The position numbers were made by a program, and so were the translations under genes. From an uncultured Bacteroidales bacterium (lineage in GTDB: Bacteria > Bacteroidota > Bacteroidia > Bacteroidales > Paludibacteraceae): a stretch of DNA of 64,000 nucleotides. The notes beneath the pieces are model-generated. The model did no database searches. It saw nothing but the letters and a program-made list of their open reading frames with translations, and was not told the origin of the DNA. Below are positions 8,901 through 15,448 of this stretch, in pieces; position 1 is the first letter of the stretch; each line of letters starts with the position of its first letter. The stretch is from positions 62,001-126,000 of the forward strand of contig ONBH01000003.1 in the NCBI GenBank assembly GCA_900316005.1, read 5' to 3'.

Positions 8901-10495
8901 GCCGCTATCGTCACCGGCGGCAGACAGAGGTGTATCTCAATATCATCTAATGCGAAATCATTGCCCGGACCGTTGCTTGCCACATCGTTATAGATGTACA
9001 TCTGGATCGACTCCACTCCGGCGGGGACGGTAAAGTTGATACCAAACAACTGCCACTCCGCCGAGGTCAAATTAGTCCGAGCGGTAACCCAATCCTGCGA
9101 CCAGTCGGGTTGGATATCGCCTGTAGACTGCGAGGCTAACTCCGTACCGGTAGTCGGGTCTTTGAGCACGAACTTCATGCGTGGATAGACATAACCGCGA
9201 CCGTTTTCATTAAACCAAACCACTTGTCCCGCATAATGCACATTGACGATATAAGCACTAAAGGTCAGTTTCGTTCCGGCGCACAGCCCGTCTATCCGTT
9301 TCGTATAGAACGGTACCGCGTCGCCTCTTCCGTCCACCTCCAGCAGATAGCCGCGGGTTTTGTCGTTGAAATAGGTGTGATCGTCCTGTCGATGCCACTG
9401 TATACCGTTCTTCCAACCCTCCTTGCGAAGCGTATAGTTACCGCTTCCAAGCGAATTGCCGGAGTTATTATAACTCGAACTCATACCCGCTACGCTCTCC
9501 AGACTCACTGCCGGGTCATCCGGACTATTACCACCGAAATCCTCGCGGAAGAGCAAGGTGCCATCGGTGCACAGCGGTTCCTCACACGGTTCGGTATTAA
9601 CGTTCAAAACATAGTAGATGCTATCAAATCCGCAGAAACTACGCAGCGTATCCCGCAACGTGTCTGCGATGCTATACAGGCTGTCTCGCCAAAGGATTTG
9701 GCTTGTCGCATCACATACAATGGTATCCGTCCTTATCGTGTCCGGTGTCATACAGAGCCGAATCTCAATATCATCAATCGCAAAATCATTGCCCGTCGTA
9801 CCGGTGGTATTATTATAGATGGTCAACTTGACTTCTCTTTGTCCGGAAGGAACGGTAAAATTCATACCGATTAGTCTCCATTCAGCGGACTGCTGCCAAC
9901 ACATATTATCCCCTATAAAAGCGGAATCAAACGGGATATCTCCGGTGTCATAGGTCGCCAATTCGGCATTCGTCAACGGATCCGTCAATACAAATTTCAA
10001 TCGCGGATAAGCATAATAACCGGGGCGTCCCACATACATACCCCAGGTCATAACATTCGCTACATACGCGGTGAAAGACAATTTGAGGCCTTCACATAGT
10101 CCTTCTATGGTCGTTGAATAAAAAGCGGCATTATCTCCTTCACCGTCTACCTCTAACAGATACCCGCGCGTCAAGTCCCCAAAATGCGTATGATCGTCCT
10201 GTAAGTGCCACTGTGAAGAACCGATTCCGTTTTGATATCCTTGCTTTGTTAGCATAAACTTTCCATGACTCATACCGCTTGTACGGCTCGTACAAGGGGT
10301 ATAATTGAGAGACATACCCGGTACTGCCGCACGAGCCGCGGCGACATTGCTTATCACTTCCGGGTCACTCGGGTCATTGCCGCCAAAGTCCTCGCGGAAA
10401 AGAAGAACGCCGTCGGTACAAAGATTCTGTGCGGACAGCGTTCCGAGAGGTACGAATAGAATACAGGTTAGCAATCTCAGAAGCCACTTCCTCAT
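5948..10495 (-). CDS. Large secreted multidomain protein with internal repeats, probable T9SS cargo
   Basis: 1515 residues from ATG at 10495; the longer open frame lies inside murI and is not protein-like. The signal peptide is MRKWLLRLLTCILFVPLGTLSAQ. Three copies of a ~300-residue unit begin LCTDGVLLFREDFGGN and contain a jelly-roll/MAM-like segment (NDFALDDIEIRLC) followed by Ig-like parts. Then come about five short Cys/Trp repeats (FTWYGQ..., LLWHGQRLTTDGVYRDT), two of them nearly identical 102-residue copies. The C-terminus (YYIDGKQIAEY...LPAGVYLLIYY) looks like a T9SS type-A sorting domain. The ATG overlaps the murI TGA (ATGA), and the OM-barrel gene follows with an 8-bp overlap. A surface role is inferred. 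Confidence 0.75.
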   Translation of the reverse strand: MRKWLLRLLTCILFVPLGTLSAQNLCTDGVLLFREDFGGNDPSDPEVISNVAAARAAVPGMSLNYTPCTSRTSGMSHGKFMLTKQGYQNGIGSSQWHLQDDHTHFGDLTRGYLLEVDGEGDNAAFYSTTIEGLCEGLKLSFTAYVANVMTWGMYVGRPGYYAYPRLKFVLTDPLTNAELATYDTGDIPFDSAFIGDNMCWQQSAEWRLIGMNFTVPSGQREVKLTIYNNTTGTTGNDFAIDDIEIRLCMTPDTIRTDTIVCDATSQILWRDSLYSIADTLRDTLRSFCGFDSIYYVLNVNTEPCEEPLCTDGTLLFREDFGGNSPDDPAVSLESVAGMSSSYNNSGNSLGSGNYTLRKEGWKNGIQWHRQDDHTYFNDKTRGYLLEVDGRGDAVPFYTKRIDGLCAGTKLTFSAYIVNVHYAGQVVWFNENGRGYVYPRMKFVLKDPTTGTELASQSTGDIQPDWSQDWVTARTNLTSAEWQLFGINFTVPAGVESIQMYIYNDVASNGPGNDFALDDIEIHLCLPPVTIAAEDTLCVDATAVMVAQFTNDGTLAEPLEYKWWYSADSVTWTEISGAVSDTLVLQAVQLADSGFYRVAVAGNGNIESVNCRAMSEPFRLTVQDCTPPESDSLCLDGVLLFREDFGGNDPNDPTISSASVQGMSSSYHRSDGYNMGSGTYMVTKKGFRNSSYPTYSLWHIQDDHTYPNDYTRGYFLEIDGRGDNQPFYNTTINNLCAGTTLTFSLYVVNVSTATQYVIYKNRGVAYAYPQLRLELTNPADGSVLATQVLDTVGYDWSLYNVSSSWQYSAQWQLMGTRFTVPEGVNAIKMTIYNSVTEYSGNDFALDDIEIRLCASPIRVVSPDTVCAGEPYLFQTEWEDNGVFGDTLTYRWWYSLDSANWTVKADSLPLRFVPQAADAGWYRVAVSAPGNLESPNCRVMSEPFRLTVSELTDSLTVASICGNETFTWYGQTFNRDTTIVDTLVNGVGCDSICTLRLTVRPRMYSDTTASLCRGDVLLWHGQRLTTDGVYRDTVVGSNGCDSVISLSLSLLEPTDSLTIASICDYETFTWYGRMFNRDTTIVDTLVNGVGCDSICTLRLTVRPRMYSDTSATLCRGEVLLWHGQRLTTDGVYRDTVVGSNDCDSVITLHLSLLEPTGSLLKVEACDREAYLWNGRAFHRDTIVTDTLVNAVGCDSLSVLQLHMLSTLRTDTALTVCDTLLPITWHGQEIRRGGIYRDTLISRIACDSVVTLNVAVEVCYCDTLRAAATIGDVCADDDSLYIDLVYTDGLPAEYNVRFSSQAQQQGFPAEFGLPLTGHRNPLTLSAPIPHDPNDRQRYPRPDSYSVTLDVLDTCGVWRDWTLTFTVRYPSWLIVQKWDDVLALLNEDYNGGYVFSSIRWYHEGEAIASRGAHDSYIYEKPTLSFGEAYWVELTRADDGVTIPSCAVYPSLNRQGRERPASEEADWCRVYYIDGKQIAEYPLSTIHESLSRLPAGVYLLIYYNKEGELIDTEKRVQYYE
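7038..7649. repeat. 306-bp tandem duplication inside the 1515-aa protein gene
   Basis: GGTTCCAAGAGCGACAG occurs at 7038 and 7344, and atgacggagtcaca at 7065 and 7371, both 306 bp (102 codons) apart. The sequence between is nearly identical in the two copies. This high nucleotide identity makes copy-number change by recombination likely. Confidence 0.85.
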
Positions 10496-11370
10496 TTCTC
10501 CAGATGCTCCAGGCTTACATGTTCGGCCGTAACAGGTTGGTTGATAAAGATGCGGGCGGAGTCGGAGAAACGGTCGGCGGCTTCGGTGGTCAGATAGCGG
10601 CAAGTGCCGCCTTTCGAGCAATCCCGTTCAATCTCCGGATGACGGTTCAGATAGTCAGCGAGGCTGTTGGCTACCAGTTCGCCTTGCGAGATGACGGTGA
10701 TTGGTTTTCCTTGCAGATACTCCTTTATCTTGGGTAGCAGCAGCGGATAGTGCGTGCAACCGAGCACCAGCGTGTCAATGAGCGGGTCACGCCGGAGCAG
10801 TTCGTCCAGATACTTCTTTACGAACCAATCAGCGCCGTCGCTGTCATGCTCGCCGGCCTCAATCAGCGGCACCCAGAGGGGGCAAGACTGTTGAGTAATT
10901 GATAGTTGATAGTTGATAGTTGATAATTGACAGTTGACAGTTGATATTTTTTCATTCATAGCGGCCATCTGGTGCTGCAGCTCGATGACGTAACTCTCAG
11001 AGGATACGGTGCCGGGCGTAGCGAGGATACCGATATGTCCGTTTCGCGTCAGCGAAGGCACTACCTCCACCGTAGGGCGGATGACGCCCAGCACGCGCAG
11101 TCTGTCAGGGTCTATATCATGCTGCTGAATCGTGCGTAGCGCCTTAGCGGATGCCGTGTTGCAGGCCAGAATGATAAGCCGGCAGCCTTGCGCCTGCAGG
11201 TATCGCACAGCCTGCAGGGTGTACTCATAGATAACCTGAAACGAACGCGTACCATAGGGTGCACGAGCGTTGTCGCCCAGGTAGATATAATCATACCCGG
11301 GCAACCGCTCGCGAATCTTACTCAGTATGGTCAATCCGCCATATCCGCTATCAAAAACTCCGATTTTCAA
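10492..11370 (-). CDS. murI: Glutamate racemase
   Basis: 292 residues. Converts L- to D-glutamate for peptidoglycan. The N-terminus MKIGVFDSGYGGLT and both catalytic cysteines are present: C70 in ACNTAS and C205 in LGCTHYPL. Residues about 141-162 (VNCQLST, INYQLS) are an extra loop absent from ordinary MurI and are encoded by seven 7-bp repeats; the conserved core on both sides is intact, so the enzyme should be functional. It starts an operon with the large secreted protein, whose ATG overlaps the murI TGA. Confidence 0.95.
   Translation of the reverse strand: MKIGVFDSGYGGLTILSKIRERLPGYDYIYLGDNARAPYGTRSFQVIYEYTLQAVRYLQAQGCRLIILACNTASAKALRTIQQHDIDPDRLRVLGVIRPTVEVVPSLTRNGHIGILATPGTVSSESYVIELQHQMAAMNEKISTVNCQLSTINYQLSITQQSCPLWVPLIEAGEHDSDGADWFVKKYLDELLRRDPLIDTLVLGCTHYPLLLPKIKEYLQGKPITVISQGELVANSLADYLNRHPEIERDCSKGGTCRYLTTEAADRFSDSARIFINQPVTAEHVSLEHLEK
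10898..10946. repeat. In-frame heptamer array (seven units) in murI
   Basis: Seven consecutive units of RTTGAYA (ATTGATA, GTTGATA x3, ATTGACA, GTTGACA, GTTGATA). The same heptamer on the other strand (TRTCAAY) recurs in trmN6 and between hflX and polA. Confidence 0.95.
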
Positions 11371-11385
11371 TTGTCAAATCGTCAA

Positions 11386-13167
11386 TTACTCGATTCCCAA
11401 TGATGCCTTGATAGCCGGCACGCGGGCTTCGGCTGCGGCAGTAGCTTTGTCGTAGTCCGCCGTGGTGGGCATGTCAGCAGGAATCTCGAAGTAATACTTG
11501 ATCTTCGGCTCTGTACCCGACGGACGAACGCTGATCTTCAGTCCGCCTTCCGTGAAGTACTGCAGCACGTTAGACTTAGCATCCAGCAACATATGGATGG
11601 GTTTCTCGACCCACTTACCGTCAACCAGTTCGCGTTCGATGCTCTCCTGGTAGTCCTTCATGCGGATGACCTTCTCGCCGGCAATCTCCTGCGGCGGATT
11701 CTGACGGTAGTTGACCATCATCGCCTTGATCTCGTCCGCGCCGCTCTTACCCGGACGTACGATATTGATGGTCGTCTCGCGTTGGAAGCCGTACTCCTGA
11801 TAGATATTGAGCAGGTACTGGTAGAGCGACATACCCTGGTCCTTGGCATAAGCAGCAATCTCGCAGATGAGGCAGATAGCCGAGGGCGAACATTTATCGC
11901 GGACGGCATCGTACGCCATGAAGCCGAACGACTCCTCGCCGCCGCCGATATATTTGCGTTTGCCTTCCCATTCGCGGATACGTCCGGCAATCCACTTGAA
12001 GCCCGTGTACTCGTCGGTGAGGGTCACGCCTTGGCGGTCAGCGATACGGCGGATGACCTCGCTGGTGACGATGGTCTTAACCAGGTACATGTCGTCGCGC
12101 ATCTTGCCCAGACGCTTCATGTTGTTGATGATATAATAGCAGTACATCATGCAGGTCTGGTTACCGTTGATGATGACCCATTCGTTCTTGTCGTTGCGGC
12201 AGACGATGGCGATACGGTCGGCATCGGGGTCGCTGGCGATGACGAGGTCTGCGCCGAGTTTGGTACCCAGGTTCATACCCATGGTCATAGCCTCTGCATT
12301 CTCGGGGTTGGGGCTGACCACGGTGGGGAAGTTACCGTCGATAACCATCTGTTCGGGCACGACGTGGATATTCTCAAAGCCCCAGCTGCGCAGGCACATC
12401 GGTATGATCTGACGTCCGGCGCCATGCAGCGGCGTATAGACGATGTTGAGGTCCTTCTGGCGCAGGATGACATCCTGGTCAATCATCACAGTCTTGACAG
12501 CCTCCATGAAGTCGTAGTCCATCTCGCCGCCGATGATTTGGATGAGGTCCTTATTACCGTTGCGTTTCACGTCCTCCATCTGCACTTTGTTCACCTCGTC
12601 GATGATACCCTTGTCATGGGGTTGCAGCACCTGGCTACCGTCCTCCCAGTATGCCTTGTAGCCGTTGTACTCGCGGGGGTTATGGCTGGCAGTCACGTTG
12701 ACGCCGCCCTGACACTTGAGGTGACGGATGGCGAAGCTCACCTCGGGCGTGGGACGGAGCGATTCGAACAGATAGACCTTTATATTATTGGCAGCAAAGA
12801 CGTCGGCGACGGTCTCGGCAAAGAGGCGTCCGTTGTTGCGGCAGTCGTGCCCGATGACGACGCTGACCTGTCCGCCTTTCTCCAGGGTCTGGAAGCCACC
12901 CTCGCGTGCCACCTTGTTCAGGTAGTTGGCGTAGCCCTGTGTAGCTTGTGCCACCACGTATTGGTTCATGCGGTTGGTACCGGGACCCATGATGCCGCGC
13001 AGGCCACCTGTTCCGAACTCCAGAGTACGGTAGAACGAGTCGATGAGTTCTGTTTTATCGTCAGCTTCCATCATCTTCTTGACTTGTGCTTTTGTCTCGG
13101 CATCGTAGTTGCCGTCTAACCAGGTCTGTGCCGTGGCCATAATGCGTTGCATTTCTTGCGATTCCAT
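11386..13167 (-). CDS. Phosphoglucomutase/phosphomannomutase family phosphohexomutase
   Basis: 593 residues, the size of the PgcA-like phosphosugar mutases of Bacteroidota. The phosphoserine loop VTASHNPREYNGYK, the metal-binding DPDADR, the sugar-binding GGEESFGF and the C-terminal phosphate-binding RPSGTEPKIKYY are all present in order. It interconverts hexose 1- and 6-phosphates and feeds cell-wall and glycan synthesis. It lies upstream of murI with only 15 bp between, so co-transcription is likely. Glucose versus mannose preference cannot be read from the sequence. Confidence 0.93.
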   Translation of the reverse strand: MESQEMQRIMATAQTWLDGNYDAETKAQVKKMMEADDKTELIDSFYRTLEFGTGGLRGIMGPGTNRMNQYVVAQATQGYANYLNKVAREGGFQTLEKGGQVSVVIGHDCRNNGRLFAETVADVFAANNIKVYLFESLRPTPEVSFAIRHLKCQGGVNVTASHNPREYNGYKAYWEDGSQVLQPHDKGIIDEVNKVQMEDVKRNGNKDLIQIIGGEMDYDFMEAVKTVMIDQDVILRQKDLNIVYTPLHGAGRQIIPMCLRSWGFENIHVVPEQMVIDGNFPTVVSPNPENAEAMTMGMNLGTKLGADLVIASDPDADRIAIVCRNDKNEWVIINGNQTCMMYCYYIINNMKRLGKMRDDMYLVKTIVTSEVIRRIADRQGVTLTDEYTGFKWIAGRIREWEGKRKYIGGGEESFGFMAYDAVRDKCSPSAICLICEIAAYAKDQGMSLYQYLLNIYQEYGFQRETTINIVRPGKSGADEIKAMMVNYRQNPPQEIAGEKVIRMKDYQESIERELVDGKWVEKPIHMLLDAKSNVLQYFTEGGLKISVRPSGTEPKIKYYFEIPADMPTTADYDKATAAAEARVPAIKASLGIE

Positions 13168-13200
13168 AATTCGTATTTTTTAAAGGATTAATTAATATTT

Positions 13201-13608
13201 CTACATAAAGTACTTATTCAAGAACTCTGCAGCAGTATATAGCGGCAAATTACAATAACCTATAAAATCTTTTTTATTATTAGTAATCATGCTATCACAT
13301 TGCCCCTCTAAAGCACATTGGTACTGCAACATATCCTCAAAATCGCGTACATGTATTTTGAGGGCTCTTTCCAACTGCTTACCATCCATAGGGAGAACCT
13401 CTATAAATGAGGTTAGCGTATCCATCAACTCATAAATATCCACCTTATTCTTTAGGATATAAGCAATATTGGCAAAAGTAAGAATCGATGCGCACAAATT
13501 TACCTCGTGATTATAGCCACGCATTAATAATTGCTTTGCATCGTACCCACCCTGACGATTCTGGATATAATCTACCAGAATATTTGTATCAAGAAAAAGC
13601 CGTTTCAT
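13201..13608 (-). CDS. PIN-domain toxin of a type II toxin-antitoxin pair
   Basis: 135 residues with the PIN nuclease pattern: D7 in FLDTNILVDY, acidic residues at about 89-92 (RDFEDMLQY), and ITNNKKDF near 108-115. Such proteins are Mg-dependent RNases (VapC-like). It overlaps the upstream 85-residue gene by 4 bp (ATGA), the standard toxin-antitoxin coupling. Target RNA unknown. Confidence 0.85.
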   Translation of the reverse strand: MKRLFLDTNILVDYIQNRQGGYDAKQLLMRGYNHEVNLCASILTFANIAYILKNKVDIYELMDTLTSFIEVLPMDGKQLERALKIHVRDFEDMLQYQCALEGQCDSMITNNKKDFIGYCNLPLYTAAEFLNKYFM

Positions 13609-13862
13609 TTACTTAAAATCGCATTTAGACGGGGGTCATCGGCTCTTTCTCTATCTGAGAACTGAACACAGCCACTCCATTTCTCAAGTAACGGTGACAC
13701 AGCCTCCACACGATATTTTATTCTTGTGTCGGGCTTGGTCTCTACCTGTTGCTGCGCAAAAAGGCCACGCACAAATACAAGCATCTGGCGGAGCATAACT
13801 TCGCTATCCAACATGGGATTCATCTCACGAAACAACTCTTCCCTCAATTGTACTGCTGCCAT
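13605..13862 (-). CDS. Putative antitoxin for the PIN toxin
   Basis: 85 residues, no strong family signature. The N-terminal half is helical (LREELFREMNPMLDSEVMLRQMLVFVRGLFAQQ) and resembles the small antitoxins that precede PIN genes in Bacteroidota. The call rests on position and the ATGA overlap with the toxin. A promoter at 13890-13921 gives a leader of only about 20 nt. Confidence 0.65.
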   Translation of the reverse strand: MAAVQLREELFREMNPMLDSEVMLRQMLVFVRGLFAQQQVETKPDTRIKYRVEAVSPLLEKWSGCVQFSDRERADDPRLNAILSK

Positions 13863-13889
13863 ATTTCTTAAAATTTTTCAATTTTGCTG

Positions 13890-13921
13890 CAAAGATACGA
13901 CTTTTTTTTGACATATGCAAA
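13890..13921 (-). promoter_or_regulatory. Promoter of the PIN toxin-antitoxin operon
   Basis: Minus strand: -33 TTTG at 13921-13918, -7 TATCTTTG at 13897-13890, 20-bp spacing; the spacer holds TATGTC and an A8 tract as at dnaN. Confidence 0.85.
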
Positions 13922-13966
13922 TTTATTTGCAGAATTCGTATAGGAAGATATATTTTTGTGTGAAAC

Positions 13967-14008
13967 TCGGTTCTCGGTTCTCGGTTCTCGGTTATCGAAC
14001 AGCCAACA
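13967..14008. repeat. TCGGTTC heptamer array
   Basis: Units TCGGTTC x3, TCGGTTA, TCGAACA, GCCAACA. A short copy in opposite orientation (ACCGAGAACCGAGAAC) lies about 140 bp away near 14138-14154, so the pair can form a long stem around the 11-bp array. Confidence 0.85.
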
Positions 14009-14033
14009 GCCAGCGCCCTTTTAGCCGTCAAAC

Positions 14034-14088
14034 ACGTAAACGATACGTAAACGAGACGTAAACGAGACGTAAACGAGACGTAGTCGAA
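14034..14088. repeat. 11-bp tandem array ACGTAAACGAG
   Basis: ACGTAAACGAT, then three perfect ACGTAAACGAG, then a degenerate fifth unit. It is followed at once by CGTCTCGTTT, the inverse complement of the unit junction, giving hairpin potential. Confidence 0.9.
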
Positions 14089-14190
14089 CCGTCTCGTTTC
14101 CGTATTTTATGCCGTATTTGACGCCTCAACTTTTAAACCGAGAACCGAGAACGTGGTTTCGGGGTCCCCGACACGGCTTTGACGTGGTGG

Positions 14191-14293
14191 ATGAAGTGAT
14201 TAAACTGCACCTCAGAATGTCCGGTGGACATTTTGAGGAGTAAGTGCAGCGCGCGAGTGCTCGGAGTCCCCACTCCGAGTACATAGAACTCCT
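14191..14293. repeat. Dispersed ~105-bp hairpin element, copy 1
   Basis: Homologous to 28895-28999. Shared landmarks in order: ATGAAG-GATT, GTCCGGTGGAC (a small palindrome), TGAGGAGTA, GCGCGCGAGTGC, an ACTCCGAG arm and ACATAGAACT. In this copy CTCGGAGT-CCCC-ACTCCGAG is a perfect 8-bp hairpin. Confidence 0.8.
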
Positions 14294-14349
14294 TAAAAGC
14301 GGAAGCATCGGTCGCCCGCAGACGACGGAGTCGTAGTTTTGAAAGGGGG

Positions 14350-14472
14350 TCCCCGCAAATCTGTCGATTTATGGGGAGAGCGGAGGTCTCGGTTGCTTTG
14401 ATGACGACAGAGTCGTCAGCTGGTGCAATCCGAGCACCGAACGCGACCGCGACCCGATTGCTGAACGCGCTC
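14350..14472. repeat. Second dispersed G+C-rich element, copy 1
   Basis: Matches 42195-42315 in opposite orientation. The best-conserved part is a 24-bp end (GCGACCCGATTGCTGAACGC plus GCTC, one mismatch to the other copy). GCGGAGG-TC-TCGGT and a GGGGTCCCC-like phrase are also shared. The end overlaps the last codons of era. Confidence 0.6.
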
Positions 14473-15448
14473 AGCTCAGGTCGTAGCCGTAGTGGCGCAG
14501 GCGGGAGCGGTTGGAACGCCAGTCGCGGTCCACCTTGACGTAGAGCTGCAGATAAACAGGCTTCTGGAAGAATGCCTCGATGTCACGACGCGCCTGCGTA
14601 CCCACTTTCTTAAGCGCTGAACCACCCTTGCCGATGATGATACCCTTCTGGCTGTCACGCTCTACGTAGATGACAGCGCTGATCTCGATGAGGGGCTTGG
14701 GCTGCTGGCTTTGGCGTTGACCGTTGGCTTTGGCGTTGGCTGTTGGCTGTTGACTTTGTTCGTCGTGGTCGATGAAAGACTCGACCTCTACCTCGACGGA
14801 ATACGGAATCTCCTTGTCGTAGTTGAGCAGGATCTTCTCGCGGATGATCTCGTCCACAAAGAAACGTGCGGGACGGTCGGTCAACTGGTCTTTGTCGAAG
14901 AACGGTTCGCCTTCGGGCAGGGCATTCTTGATATCCTCAAAGAGTTGCTGCACGCCGAACTGCTCTTTCGCCGATACGGGGCGTATCTCCGCCTCGGGCA
15001 GTTGTTTGTGCCAGAACTCGACGAGTCGTTCGAGCGTGTCTTGGGTCGTGAGGTCTATCTTATTGATGATAAGGAACACCTTAGGTCCCTTGCCTCCTTG
15101 CTGCGCGGAGGCTGCCGCGATATGCTTCACCTTATCCAGGAAGTCGGCATTACGGTCCGCCGAGTCCTGCACATCGGTGACATAGAGCAGTACATCCGCA
15201 TCCACAAGAGCAGAGCGCGAGAACTCGAGCATCTGCTCCTGCAGGCGGTAGTTAGGTTTGAGCACACCCGGTGTGTCGGAATAGACCATCTGGAAGTCGT
15301 CGCCATTGACGATACCGAGGATACGATGGCGGGTGGTTTGCGCCTTCGATGTGATAATCGAGAGACGCTCACCCACCAACGCATTCATCAGGGTCGATTT
15401 CCCAACATTGGGGTTGCCCACGATATTGACAAATCCGGATTTATGCAT
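14471..15448 (-). CDS. era: GTPase Era
   Basis: 325 residues. GTPase motifs G1 GNPNVGKS (11-18), G3 DTPG (58-61) and G4 NKID (129-132); KH domain with GIIIGKGGSALKKVG near 269-284. Era binds 16S rRNA and assists 30S assembly. Residues about 228-252 (QSQQPTANAKANGQRQSQQP) are a low-complexity insert between the GTPase and KH parts, encoded by a 6/7-bp repeat array; both domains look intact. The start overlaps the stop of the upstream M16 peptidase gene by 1 bp (TAATG). Confidence 0.96.
   Translation of the reverse strand: MHKSGFVNIVGNPNVGKSTLMNALVGERLSIITSKAQTTRHRILGIVNGDDFQMVYSDTPGVLKPNYRLQEQMLEFSRSALVDADVLLYVTDVQDSADRNADFLDKVKHIAAASAQQGGKGPKVFLIINKIDLTTQDTLERLVEFWHKQLPEAEIRPVSAKEQFGVQQLFEDIKNALPEGEPFFDKDQLTDRPARFFVDEIIREKILLNYDKEIPYSVEVEVESFIDHDEQSQQPTANAKANGQRQSQQPKPLIEISAVIYVERDSQKGIIIGKGGSALKKVGTQARRDIEAFFQKPVYLQLYVKVDRDWRSNRSRLRHYGYDLS
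14704..14757. repeat. 6/7-bp repeat array inside era
   Basis: Mixed units TTGGCTG, GGCTTT and GGCGTT in a run of about 54 bp. It encodes the Q/N/A-rich insert before the KH domain. Confidence 0.85.

Larger units (their letters stand above)
13922..14470. other. Non-coding repeat-rich block between the PIN operon and era
   Basis: No credible gene is seen. The block holds, in order, a TCGGTTC heptamer array, an 11-bp array, an inverted TTTAAACCGAGAACCGAGAA-type copy of the first array near 14136-14154, a ~105-bp dispersed hairpin element (14191-14293) and a second G+C-rich dispersed element that runs up to and overlaps the era stop codon. Confidence 0.7.

Noticed and set aside
11593..13119. 500-codon plus-strand frame opposite the phosphohexomutase
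   Set aside because: Antisense shadow; the minus-strand protein has all catalytic motifs.
13967..14088. Possible CRISPR array
   Set aside because: Units are 7 or 11 bp and contiguous with no spacers; no cas genes are present. VapD is Cas2-like only in fold.
14126..14308. 60-codon frame across the dispersed element
   Set aside because: The second element copy has frameshifts in the equivalent frame, so coding is not supported.
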